A stretch of DNA of 12,440 bases from the NCBI GenBank assembly GCA_028688235.1, contig JAQTYP010000048.1:1-12440 (forward strand), in the 5' to 3' direction. A program made the position numbers and the translations under genes. Shown here in pieces: positions 5,990 through 12,440 of this stretch. Source of the stretch: Methylomonas sp. (lineage in GTDB: Bacteria > Pseudomonadota > Gammaproteobacteria > Methylococcales > Methylomonadaceae). Position 1 is the stretch's first letter; every line of letters starts with the position of its first letter. The notes under the pieces were generated by a model, which saw nothing but the letters and a program-made list of their open reading frames with translations, did not search any database and had not been told where the DNA came from.

Positions 5990-7081
5990 ATGAACGGTTC
6001 TCAACCATCTATTGAAAATCTGCAATTGCTTACGCAATTATCCGACGCGGAACTGCAGAGCGTACTGCTCGAGGGCGTGTCCCGCACGTTTGCACTGACC
6101 ATTCCGCAATTGCCGGAAAAACTGTATCCTGCCGTCGCCAACGCCTATTTGCTATGCCGCATCGTCGATACGATAGAAGACGAAGTGTCGTTATCGGCGG
6201 AACAAAAAATGCACTTTTGCAGCACATTTATCGAGATCGTCAAAACCGGACAAGGCGCAGAGATCTTCGCCAATGAATTGGCTCCGCTTTTATCGGAACA
6301 AACCATACCGGCCGAACACAGCCTGATTCATTTAATCCCTCGAGTAATCGCCATCACCCATAGCCTGGATGCCGCCCAAATCGATGCCTTGGCCTGCTGC
6401 GTCGAAACCATGGCAGGCGGCATGCCGGTTTATCAAGCACTGGATTTGCATGCAGGGCTCAAAACCATGAAAGACATGGACAATTACTGCTATTACGTCG
6501 CAGGTTGCGTCGGCGAAATGCTGGCAAAACTGTTTTGCCATTATTCCCCCCAAATCGACGCCCATAGGGACGAACTGTTGAAACTCTCCGTGTCGTTCGG
6601 CCAAGGCCTACAAATGACCAACATCCTGAAAGACATTTGGGACGACGCCAAACGCGGCGTGTGCTGGCTACCGCAGGACATCTTCACCGAAACCGGTTTC
6701 GATTTGGCGGACCTGACGCCTGAAACCGACGACGCCCGTTTCCGCCTGGGCCTGGAACACTTGATCAGCATAGCCCACAGTCACTTGCAAAATGCGCTGA
6801 CCTATACCCAGTTACTACCCAGTCACGAAACCGGCCTGCGCAACTTCTGCTTATGGGCGCTGGGCATGGCCGTATTGACGCTGAAGAAGATCAAACAAAA
6901 CCTGAACTTCAACGAATCCAATCAAGTAAAGATCAGCCGCAACAGCGTAAAAGCGACGATTATCGCCTGCAAGTTAAGCGCCCGCAGCAACTGGTTACTT
7001 TCGTTACTTTTCGACACGACAAGCAAGGTTCTGACAAGCCCTGATTGGCAGTATTTACCGAAATCGCACACTGGACAATAA
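5990..7081 (+). CDS. sqs: Squalene synthase (phytoene/squalene synthase family)
   Basis: The enzyme condenses two farnesyl diphosphates via presqualene diphosphate to squalene. The 363-residue product has the family signature VSRTFALTI (30-38) and a first Asp-rich motif, DTIEDE (60-65). It then has YYVAG with GCVGEML (168-178) and the second Asp-rich motif in QMTNILKDIWDD (208-219; D215 and D219), which bind diphosphate-Mg. The later GLRNFCLWALGMAVLTL stretch is squalene-synthase-like rather than phytoene-synthase-like. It is longer than typical HpnC or HpnD (about 280-300), and no hpnC or hpnE lies beside it. This supports a stand-alone Sqs instead of the HpnCDE three-enzyme route. No C-terminal membrane anchor is clear. 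It is the first gene after the divergent promoter; its TAA stop overlaps the shc ribosome site. HpnD-like or diapophytoene synthase remain less likely alternatives. Confidence 0.85.
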   Translation: MNGSQPSIENLQLLTQLSDAELQSVLLEGVSRTFALTIPQLPEKLYPAVANAYLLCRIVDTIEDEVSLSAEQKMHFCSTFIEIVKTGQGAEIFANELAPLLSEQTIPAEHSLIHLIPRVIAITHSLDAAQIDALACCVETMAGGMPVYQALDLHAGLKTMKDMDNYCYYVAGCVGEMLAKLFCHYSPQIDAHRDELLKLSVSFGQGLQMTNILKDIWDDAKRGVCWLPQDIFTETGFDLADLTPETDDARFRLGLEHLISIAHSHLQNALTYTQLLPSHETGLRNFCLWALGMAVLTLKKIKQNLNFNESNQVKISRNSVKATIIACKLSARSNWLLSLLFDTTSKVLTSPDWQYLPKSHTGQ

Positions 7082-7084
7082 GGA
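7079..7084 (+). promoter_or_regulatory. shc ribosome binding site overlapping the sqs stop codon
   Basis: TAAGGA contains the sqs stop (TAA, 7079-7081) and a Shine-Dalgarno core six bases before the shc ATG at 7091. This fixes the shc start and suggests translational coupling of the two genes. Confidence 0.75.
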
Positions 7085-7090
7085 ATCACC

Positions 7091-9049
7091 ATGTTTACCG
7101 AATCCCCTATAGACACCAGCAGCCACGACACCCAACACAGCGTTTCCGCAGGCCGAAACGCTACCGGCGCATTGAATGCCGCCATCGAACGCGCGCAAAG
7201 CAAATTGCTTAGCCTACAAAACCCGGCCGGTTATTGGGTGTTCGAACTGGAAGCCGATTGCACCATACCCGCCGAATACATCATGATGATGCACTATCTG
7301 GATGATATCGACGCGGAGTTGCAACGTAAAATTGCGGTTTATTTGCGCAGCCGCCAAAACGAAGACGGCAGTTACCCACTGTTCACAGACGGCCCGGGCG
7401 ACATCAGCTGCAGCGTCAAGGTCTACTACGCACTGAAGATGGCCGGCGACAGCATACACGAGCCACACATGAAGCGTCTGCGCGAATGGATATTAAGCCA
7501 GGGCGGCGCCGCTCGCGCCAACGTGTTTGCCCGCATCGCTCTGGCCATTTTCGAACAATTACCCTGGCGCGGCGTACCTTATATCCCGGCGGAAATCATG
7601 CTGCTTCCGTCTTGGTTCCCGTTTCATCTGGACAAGGTTTCCTACTGGTCCCGCACCGTGATGGTGCCCTTGTTCATCCTGTGTACACTGAAAGCCAAAG
7701 CCAAAAACCCGAACAAGGTCGACATCCTGGAATTGTTCGTCGTACACCCGGATGAAGAAATGCACTACTTCCCCGAGCGCACTCTGTTAAACAAGTGCTT
7801 CCTGGCCTTGGACAAATTGGGCCGCGTCACGGAACCCTTGATTCCGCAAAGTCTGCGTAAACGGGCCATCGACAAAGCCGTGGATTGGTTTACCGAACGC
7901 CTGAACGGCGAAGACGGTCTGGGCGGTATTTTTCCGGCCATGGTCAATGCCTATGAAGCCATGTTGTTACTGGGCTTCCCGAAAGACCATCCCAATGTCG
8001 TCATTGCCCGCCAGTCTATCGACAAACTTTTGGTCATCAACGACAAGGATGCCTATTGCCAACCTTGCTTGTCGCCGGTTTGGGATACAGGTCTGGCAAC
8101 ACTGGCCCTGCTCGAATCCGACAAACAAGGCAACGCCGCGGCGTTGAGCCATGCCTTCGACTGGCTCAAAAGCGTGCAATTGTCCGACGAACCGGGTGAC
8201 TGGCGGGTCAGGCGCCCTGACTTGGCAGGCGGCGGCTGGGCATTCCAATTTGCCAACCCGCATTATCCCGATGTAGACGACACCGCGGTCGTTGCATTTT
8301 CCATGGCCGAATCGGGCCAGGCCGGTATGGACGAGTCCATACATCGCGCCACCCGCTGGATAGTCGGCATGCAATCTCAAAACGGTGGCTACGGTGCGTT
8401 CGACGTCGACAACACCTATTATTACTTGAACGAAATTCCGTTTGCCGACCACGGTGCCTTGCTAGATCCGCCTACCGTCGACGTCAGTGCCCGTTGCGCG
8501 ATGCTGATGGCAAGAGTTTCGATGGACCACGCCGATTATCTGCCGCCATTGCAACGCACGATAGACTACATCCGTAGCGAACAAGAAGCCGACGGGTCCT
8601 GGTTCGGCCGCTGGGGCACCAATTACATTTACGGCACCTGGTCGGTGCTGTTAGGCCTAGAGCAAACCAGCCTGCCCAAAACCGATGCCATGTACAGCAA
8701 AGCCGCCGCCTGGCTGAAAAGCGTGCAACGCGAAGACGGGGGCTGGGGCGAGGACAACCTGAGCTACCACGACGATCAAAAATATCGCGGCCGCCACACC
8801 TTCAGTACCGCTTTCCAAACCGCCTGGGCCGTGCTAGGTCTGATCGCGGCCGGCGAAGTCCATAGCCCCGAAGTCAAAGCCGGCATAGACTTTCTGTTGC
8901 GACATCAACAAGCCGACGGCGTTTGGAACGACCCTTGCTTCACGGCGCCTGGCTTCCCGCGGGTGTTTTATCTGAAATATCACGGCTACGACAAGTTCTT
9001 CCCGCTATGGGCTCTGGCCAGATACCGCAACGAATTGGCGAAACAGTGA
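7091..9049 (+). CDS. shc: Squalene-hopene cyclase
   Basis: Shc (HpnF) cyclises squalene to hopene and hopanol at the inner membrane. The 652-residue length is normal for the family. The catalytic DXDD motif is at D394-V395-D396-D397 (PDVDDTAVV). QW repeats run through the protein, for example QNEDGSYPLF near the N-terminus, then QSQNGGYGAFD, QEADGSWFGRWG, QREDGGWGED and QQADGVWND. The C-terminus, PRVFYLKYHGYDKFFPLWAL, is also family-typical. The N-terminal block GYWVFELEADCTIPAEYIMMMHYLDD supports the ATG at 7091, which has a good ribosome site. It lies 9 bases after sqs, and its stop overlaps the hpnG start. No frameshift or missing motif was noticed. Identity is secure. Confidence 0.97.
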   Translation: MFTESPIDTSSHDTQHSVSAGRNATGALNAAIERAQSKLLSLQNPAGYWVFELEADCTIPAEYIMMMHYLDDIDAELQRKIAVYLRSRQNEDGSYPLFTDGPGDISCSVKVYYALKMAGDSIHEPHMKRLREWILSQGGAARANVFARIALAIFEQLPWRGVPYIPAEIMLLPSWFPFHLDKVSYWSRTVMVPLFILCTLKAKAKNPNKVDILELFVVHPDEEMHYFPERTLLNKCFLALDKLGRVTEPLIPQSLRKRAIDKAVDWFTERLNGEDGLGGIFPAMVNAYEAMLLLGFPKDHPNVVIARQSIDKLLVINDKDAYCQPCLSPVWDTGLATLALLESDKQGNAAALSHAFDWLKSVQLSDEPGDWRVRRPDLAGGGWAFQFANPHYPDVDDTAVVAFSMAESGQAGMDESIHRATRWIVGMQSQNGGYGAFDVDNTYYYLNEIPFADHGALLDPPTVDVSARCAMLMARVSMDHADYLPPLQRTIDYIRSEQEADGSWFGRWGTNYIYGTWSVLLGLEQTSLPKTDAMYSKAAAWLKSVQREDGGWGEDNLSYHDDQKYRGRHTFSTAFQTAWAVLGLIAAGEVHSPEVKAGIDFLLRHQQADGVWNDPCFTAPGFPRVFYLKYHGYDKFFPLWALARYRNELAKQ

Positions 9050-9810
9050 CCCACCCCATCCAGGCGACAGCCGAGTCCATCCGCAATGCCGATGCCATAG
9101 TCGGCATTGTCGTTGCGTTGCCCGAAGAATTACGTACCTTGAGCCCTGAAAAAATCGAACAGGGCCAATGCCGCCGCTTCGGCAAAACCTGGATAGCCTA
9201 CAGCGGCACCGGTATCGAAAACGCCGCCAACGCCGCGAAATCGCTCGTCGAAAACGGCGCGCAAATCCTGATCAGCTGGGGCTGCGCGGCCGGATTAGCC
9301 TCCGAATTAAAGCCCGGCGATCTGGTGCTTGCCGAACAGGTCTTGAGCGAACGCGGACAATTCGAAACCGACCTACAATGGCGTAGCTACATAGGACAAA
9401 AGTTGTCCTCTACCTTATCGGTAAAAAACGGCAGGCTGTTCACCAATCCAAAACTGGTCGGTCTCAGCCTGGATAAACAACGGATCAGGCAAAGCAGCCT
9501 AGCTGTTGCACTGGACATGGAAAGCGTTGCCATCGCCGAAGTCGCATCGCAAGCCTCCGTGCCCTTTTTGGTTATCCGCAGCATTGCCGACCCGGTCGAC
9601 ATGGATTTACCCCAAGCCGTTCTGGCCGGCTTAAACGATAAAGGCCAAATCGAATTGGGCAAATTGTTGACCTACCTGCTGCGGCATCCTTGGGAAGTCA
9701 TCGGCCTGATACGCTTGGGCCTGCATTTTCGTGCCGCGCAAAACACGCTGAAAATCGCCGCCAAACAATTGGCAATCCTGGAAGCATTGCCGTTCCCGAT
9801 AGCGAATTGA
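9046..9810 (+). CDS. hpnG: HpnG, hopanoid-associated nucleoside phosphorylase
   Basis: HpnG removes adenine from adenosylhopane, giving (phospho)ribosylhopane. The product belongs to the purine phosphorylase/MTA-SAH nucleosidase superfamily: GIVVALPEELRTL near the N-terminus (20-32), the glycine-rich ISWGCAAGLASELKPGDLVLA block, the DMES motif at 157-160 and SIADPVD with D182, the position of the purine-binding acid. I choose GTG at 9046 (254 residues), which overlaps the shc stop as GTGA. The same frame is open further upstream to 8923, but those 41 codons lie inside shc and look unlike the family. No strong ribosome site precedes the GTG, which fits coupled translation from shc. Placement between shc and hpnO matches its pathway position after HpnH. 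Confidence 0.9.
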   Translation: MTHPIQATAESIRNADAIVGIVVALPEELRTLSPEKIEQGQCRRFGKTWIAYSGTGIENAANAAKSLVENGAQILISWGCAAGLASELKPGDLVLAEQVLSERGQFETDLQWRSYIGQKLSSTLSVKNGRLFTNPKLVGLSLDKQRIRQSSLAVALDMESVAIAEVASQASVPFLVIRSIADPVDMDLPQAVLAGLNDKGQIELGKLLTYLLRHPWEVIGLIRLGLHFRAAQNTLKIAAKQLAILEALPFPIAN

Positions 9811-9855
9811 GCCGCTATGAAGCATCGCTCATTTTTAATCTCATTCATTGCTGCC

Positions 9856-9877
9856 CGGTCTTGAACGCGTCAGACCG
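9856..9877 (+). promoter_or_regulatory. Intercistronic hairpin before hpnO
   Basis: The 84-base hpnG-hpnO gap is the largest inside this operon. It holds an 8-bp stem (CGGTCT+GA paired with TCAGACCG, one bulged T, 5-base loop ACGCG), ending seven bases before the hpnO ribosome site. There is no T-run, so it is not a standard terminator. An RNA-processing or stability element, or an effect on hpnO translation, is possible. It may be chance. Confidence 0.35.
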
Positions 9878-9894
9878 CATACACGAGGTAATAC

Positions 9895-11280
9895 ATGTCT
9901 TTTAGCATCGCCGATCTTTTCAATCAGCATTTCGACGAAAAGTTCGATTTACACGAGCATTTTTTGAACAATCAAATGGTCCGGGTGCTGCGAACCATAG
10001 GCTACGACAGAAATTATAAAAAGGCGCTCGGCCAATATCTTTACGACGACCAAAACAACGAATATCTGGATTTACTAAGCGGTTTCGGTGTATTCGCCAT
10101 CGGGCGCAATCACCCGACCGTGATTAGCGCATTGCAGGAAACGCTGACGCTGGAGTTGCCCAACCTGGTACAGATGGACGTGTCGTTGCTGAGCGGCCTG
10201 CTGGCCAAGGATATTCTGGCAACCTGCCCCGACAATCTCGACAAGATGTTCTTCTGCAACTCCGGCACCGAAGCCGTCGAAGCCGCGATCAAATTTTCCC
10301 GCTATACGACCAAACGTCCGCGCATCGTGCACTGCGAACATGCTTTCCACGGCCTGACCCTTGGCTCGCTTTCGTTGAACGGCGAGGAAATTTTCCGCGA
10401 AGGCTTCGGTCCGCTACTACCGAGTTGCGCCGCCGTGCCTTTCAATGATCTCGAAGCCTTGGAAAAAGAACTCAGCAACAAGGACGTAGCCGCCTTCATC
10501 GTGGAACCCATACAAGGCAAGGGCGTCAACGTGCCGGACGACAACTATCTGCCGGAAGTCGAGCGCCTCTGTAAAAAATACGGCACATTGTTCGTCGCGG
10601 ACGAAATCCAAACCGGCATCGGCCGTACCGGCAAATTCTGGGCCATCGATCACTGGGGCGTCAATCCGGACATGATTTTGATGGCCAAGGCCTTGTCCGG
10701 CGGATTCGTGCCGGTCGGCGGCGTGGCGATGACGACGAAAATCATGGACACCGTGTTCAACCGCATGGACAGGGCCGTCGTGCACGGCTCGACCTTCTCG
10801 AAAAACAACATGGCCATGGCGGCAGGCCTGGCGACACTGGAAGTCATGCGCACCGAAAATCTGGTCGAAAACAGCGCCAAGATAGGCGAAGACATCATCA
10901 CCAGCATCAACGCCGGCAAAGCCAAATACGAGTTTTTGAAGGAAGCCCGCGGCAAGGGTTTGATGATAGCCGTGGAATTCCACGCGCCGAAAAGTTTAGG
11001 CTTGAAAGCCGCCTGGGCGATGCTGGAAGCGGCCAACAAAGGCCTGTTTTGCCAGATGATCACGATACCGTTATTCAAAGAACATCGCGTCTTGAGCCAA
11101 GTGGCGGGGCACGGCATGAACGTCGTCAAGTTTTTGCCGCCGTTGAATCTGACGCAAAAGGACCGGGACTGGATAGTCGACGCCTTCGATAAAACCGTAG
11201 CCGACACCCACAACGTCACGGGTTCTATCTGGACGCTGGGGAAAAATCTGGCCAGCCATGCGTTAAAAAACAAAAAATAG
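9895..11280 (+). CDS. hpnO: HpnO, class III PLP aminotransferase for aminobacteriohopanetriol
   Basis: HpnO aminates C-35 of ribosylhopane to form aminobacteriohopanetriol. The 461-residue protein has the class III fold signature: NSGTEAVEAAIKFSRY for cofactor phosphate binding, AFHGLTLGSLSLN, EPIQGKG, the VADEIQTGIGRTGKFWA block with the pyridine-nitrogen Asp, and MAKALSGGFVPVGG with K265 as the Schiff-base lysine. GSTFSKNNMAMAAGLA and a VKFLPPLNLT C-terminal block also fit. General acetylornithine/ornithine-type aminotransferases share these motifs. The HpnO call rests on the N-terminal FSIADLFNQHFDEKFDLHEHFLNNQ extension and on position after shc-hpnG. A GAGG at 9885-9888, six bases before the ATG, supports the start. 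Its TAG stop overlaps the copC ribosome site. Confidence 0.9.
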   Translation: MSFSIADLFNQHFDEKFDLHEHFLNNQMVRVLRTIGYDRNYKKALGQYLYDDQNNEYLDLLSGFGVFAIGRNHPTVISALQETLTLELPNLVQMDVSLLSGLLAKDILATCPDNLDKMFFCNSGTEAVEAAIKFSRYTTKRPRIVHCEHAFHGLTLGSLSLNGEEIFREGFGPLLPSCAAVPFNDLEALEKELSNKDVAAFIVEPIQGKGVNVPDDNYLPEVERLCKKYGTLFVADEIQTGIGRTGKFWAIDHWGVNPDMILMAKALSGGFVPVGGVAMTTKIMDTVFNRMDRAVVHGSTFSKNNMAMAAGLATLEVMRTENLVENSAKIGEDIITSINAGKAKYEFLKEARGKGLMIAVEFHAPKSLGLKAAWAMLEAANKGLFCQMITIPLFKEHRVLSQVAGHGMNVVKFLPPLNLTQKDRDWIVDAFDKTVADTHNVTGSIWTLGKNLASHALKNKK

Positions 11281-11283
11281 GAG
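11279..11283 (+). promoter_or_regulatory. copC ribosome binding site overlapping the hpnO stop codon
   Basis: AGGAG begins within the hpnO TAG stop (11278-11280) and lies six bases before the copC ATG at 11290. The overlap ties copC translation to the hopanoid operon rather than to a separate transcript. Confidence 0.75.
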
Positions 11284-11289
11284 TCTCCG

Positions 11290-11649
11290 ATGCGTTACCT
11301 ACAACCGGCTTTGTTGGCCCTGGCATTGACTTTCAGCACCGGCGTTTTTGCCCATGCCGTCGTGACTCATAATTCCTTGAAACTAAAACCCGTACCGGTC
11401 AATCAGGCCAGCCAGGTGGAACTGACGTTCAATTCCAAGGTAGAACTGGACTTGTCCGAGGTATTTTTAGTCAGTGCCGGCGACAAGATGCAGGTCATAC
11501 CCGCCACGCCTGGCGCCAAAGCTGGCACGGTTCTGCTGGATTTGCCTGCGCTGGAACCGGGCGAATATGCGATCAAATTGAAAATTTTCGCAGCCGACGG
11601 TCACTTGAGCGAAGACCTGCTGCGTTTCTTTGTCAAACAGCCTAAATAA
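11290..11649 (+). CDS. copC: CopC-family periplasmic copper-binding protein
   Basis: The 119-residue product starts with a Sec signal peptide likely cut after VFA at residue 21, leaving His22 as mature residue 1. The rest is one CopC beta-sandwich: LKLKPVPVNQASQVELTFNSKVE in two parts, then LEPGEYAIKLKIFAADGHLSED. The Cu(II) site of CopC uses the N-terminal His, an Asp and a second His, and these appear intact as H22, D103 and H105 (DGH motif). No Met-rich Cu(I) loop is seen, so this is the single-site (Cu(II) only) type. CopC is thought to deliver copper to the inner-membrane CopD. A strong ribosome site supports the start, and copD begins 5 bases after the stop. Confidence 0.92.
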   Translation: MRYLQPALLALALTFSTGVFAHAVVTHNSLKLKPVPVNQASQVELTFNSKVELDLSEVFLVSAGDKMQVIPATPGAKAGTVLLDLPALEPGEYAIKLKIFAADGHLSEDLLRFFVKQPK

Positions 11650-11654
11650 ATCGT

Positions 11655-12440
11655 ATGGAAGGCATTGCAGATTATCTTGATTCTCTGATCGGCGGCGTCG
11701 ATCTGACCTTTTACTCGATCGCTATCGGCGGTTTGTTCTGGGGACTTCTGGTCCTGCGCCCTTGGGAAAACGACACAAACTACAACAACGCCTTATTAAA
11801 CAAGACCGCCGGCCTAATCGAATTCGGCAGTAAAGCCTTGATCATTACTCAATTGTCTAAAATCGGCCTAAAAATATGGTTGATGGCGGTGACATTGGGC
11901 AAATCGCCGTTTCCGGCCTTTTTTCATACCGTGCAATTCAATGCCGGCCTGTCTAGGGCCATGTTTGCGCTGGTCTTGTTCATGTTCGTCAAGCTCAAGC
12001 TGAAAAACAATTTGCGCTCGAAGCAACATTGGTTGATGTCGCTCACCATTATCGCGCCGCTGGTCATGGCGGCCGCCTGGCTAGTGCATGGCGCCAGCCG
12101 CCTGGAAGACCGCGCGCTATTGATGACGATGACCGTCTGCCATCAAATCGCCGCGGCAATCTGGGTAGGCAGCATCTTCCAATTACTGGCGATCTGGCGA
12201 CTAAAAAAACAAAACGCGATTTCCGTCGATCTGTGGCCCATGCTGCTACACCGCTTTTCCGGTCTAGGCATCGCCGCCGTCGTTGCGCTATTAATCACAG
12301 GCACGCCGCTGGCCTGGTACTACATTCGCACCTTCCAGGGATTCATCGGTGCGGGCTACGGCAACCTGCTGATGGTCAAGATCATGATGATGGGACTGGC
12401 TTTGGGTTTTGCCTGGATGAACCGACAAGCCGTCACCGCA
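11655..12440 (+). CDS. copD: CopD-family inner-membrane copper protein, 3' end outside the window
   Basis: The frame opens at ATG 11655 (MEGIADYLDSLIGGVDLTFY) and stays open for 262 codons to the right edge, so the protein is incomplete at its C-terminus. It is strongly hydrophobic, with about six or seven membrane segments visible. It shows CopD-domain features: WLVHGASR, VCHQIAAAIWVGSIFQLL, HRFSGLGIAAVVALLITGTPLAWYY split by a conserved TG, and a GYGNLLMVKIMM helix. Histidines in HGAS, CHQ and LLHRFS are candidate copper ligands. CopD is proposed to move copper across the inner membrane with CopC. The gene has no clear ribosome site of its own and starts 5 bases after copC, which suggests coupled translation. 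Confidence 0.9.
   Translation, partial: MEGIADYLDSLIGGVDLTFYSIAIGGLFWGLLVLRPWENDTNYNNALLNKTAGLIEFGSKALIITQLSKIGLKIWLMAVTLGKSPFPAFFHTVQFNAGLSRAMFALVLFMFVKLKLKNNLRSKQHWLMSLTIIAPLVMAAAWLVHGASRLEDRALLMTMTVCHQIAAAIWVGSIFQLLAIWRLKKQNAISVDLWPMLLHRFSGLGIAAVVALLITGTPLAWYYIRTFQGFIGAGYGNLLMVKIMMMGLALGFAWMNRQAVTA

Noticed and set aside
8923..9045. N-terminal extension of hpnG by 41 codons starting inside shc.
   Set aside because: The extra residues are an out-of-frame reading of the conserved shc C-terminus and do not resemble HpnG. The GTG at 9046 overlapping the shc stop is the better start.
10417..11273. Two long minus-strand frames (188 and 207 codons) opposite hpnO.
   Set aside because: Antisense shadows of a well-defined aminotransferase; no motif or ribosome site supports them.

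Overview
The window reads as ordinary chromosome from a hopanoid-making, aerobic gammaproteobacterium. The best guess is a methanotroph of the order Methylococcales. The reasons are a single squalene synthase next to squalene-hopene cyclase, an HpnG/HpnH/HpnO set for C35 amino-bacteriohopanepolyols, and CopC/CopD copper proteins directly downstream. The taxonomic call is an inference from gene content and moderate GC. No RNA gene, CRISPR array, insertion sequence or phage gene was seen.

Left arm, 1-2377, plus strand: a tight three-gene group. It holds a DUF364-family protein (cut by the left edge), an unrecognised 146-residue protein, and a GlcF-type two-[4Fe-4S] iron-sulfur subunit of a 2-hydroxyacid (glycolate/lactate) oxidase. 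The gaps are 7 bases and 1 base. A 389-base stretch with no convincing gene follows and ends in a strong, probably bidirectional terminator at 2727-2755, which separates the convergent glcF-like and mlaA genes.

Middle, 2767-5538, minus strand, transcribed right to left: hpnH (adenosylhopane synthase), then hpnM (MlaC-like periplasmic lipid carrier), then mlaA (outer-membrane lipoprotein). The hpnH frame is broken by an in-frame TGA at codon 306, exactly where the family has a conserved cysteine. The remaining 60 family-typical residues continue in the same frame after it. This is the most notable anomaly in the window.

Right arm, 5990-12440, plus strand: after a 451-base divergent region with a good sigma70-like promoter comes sqs (squalene synthase), shc (squalene-hopene cyclase), hpnG (nucleoside phosphorylase/nucleosidase), hpnO (PLP aminotransferase), copC and copD (cut by the right edge). 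Stop codons overlap the next ribosome site or start at sqs/shc, shc/hpnG and hpnO/copC, which indicates one operon.

Together the genes give a pathway: farnesyl diphosphate to squalene (Sqs), to hopene/diploptene (Shc), to adenosylhopane (HpnH), to ribosylhopane (HpnG), to aminobacteriohopanetriol (HpnO). HpnM and MlaA are candidates for moving lipids between membranes. The link to CopC/CopD is positional only.
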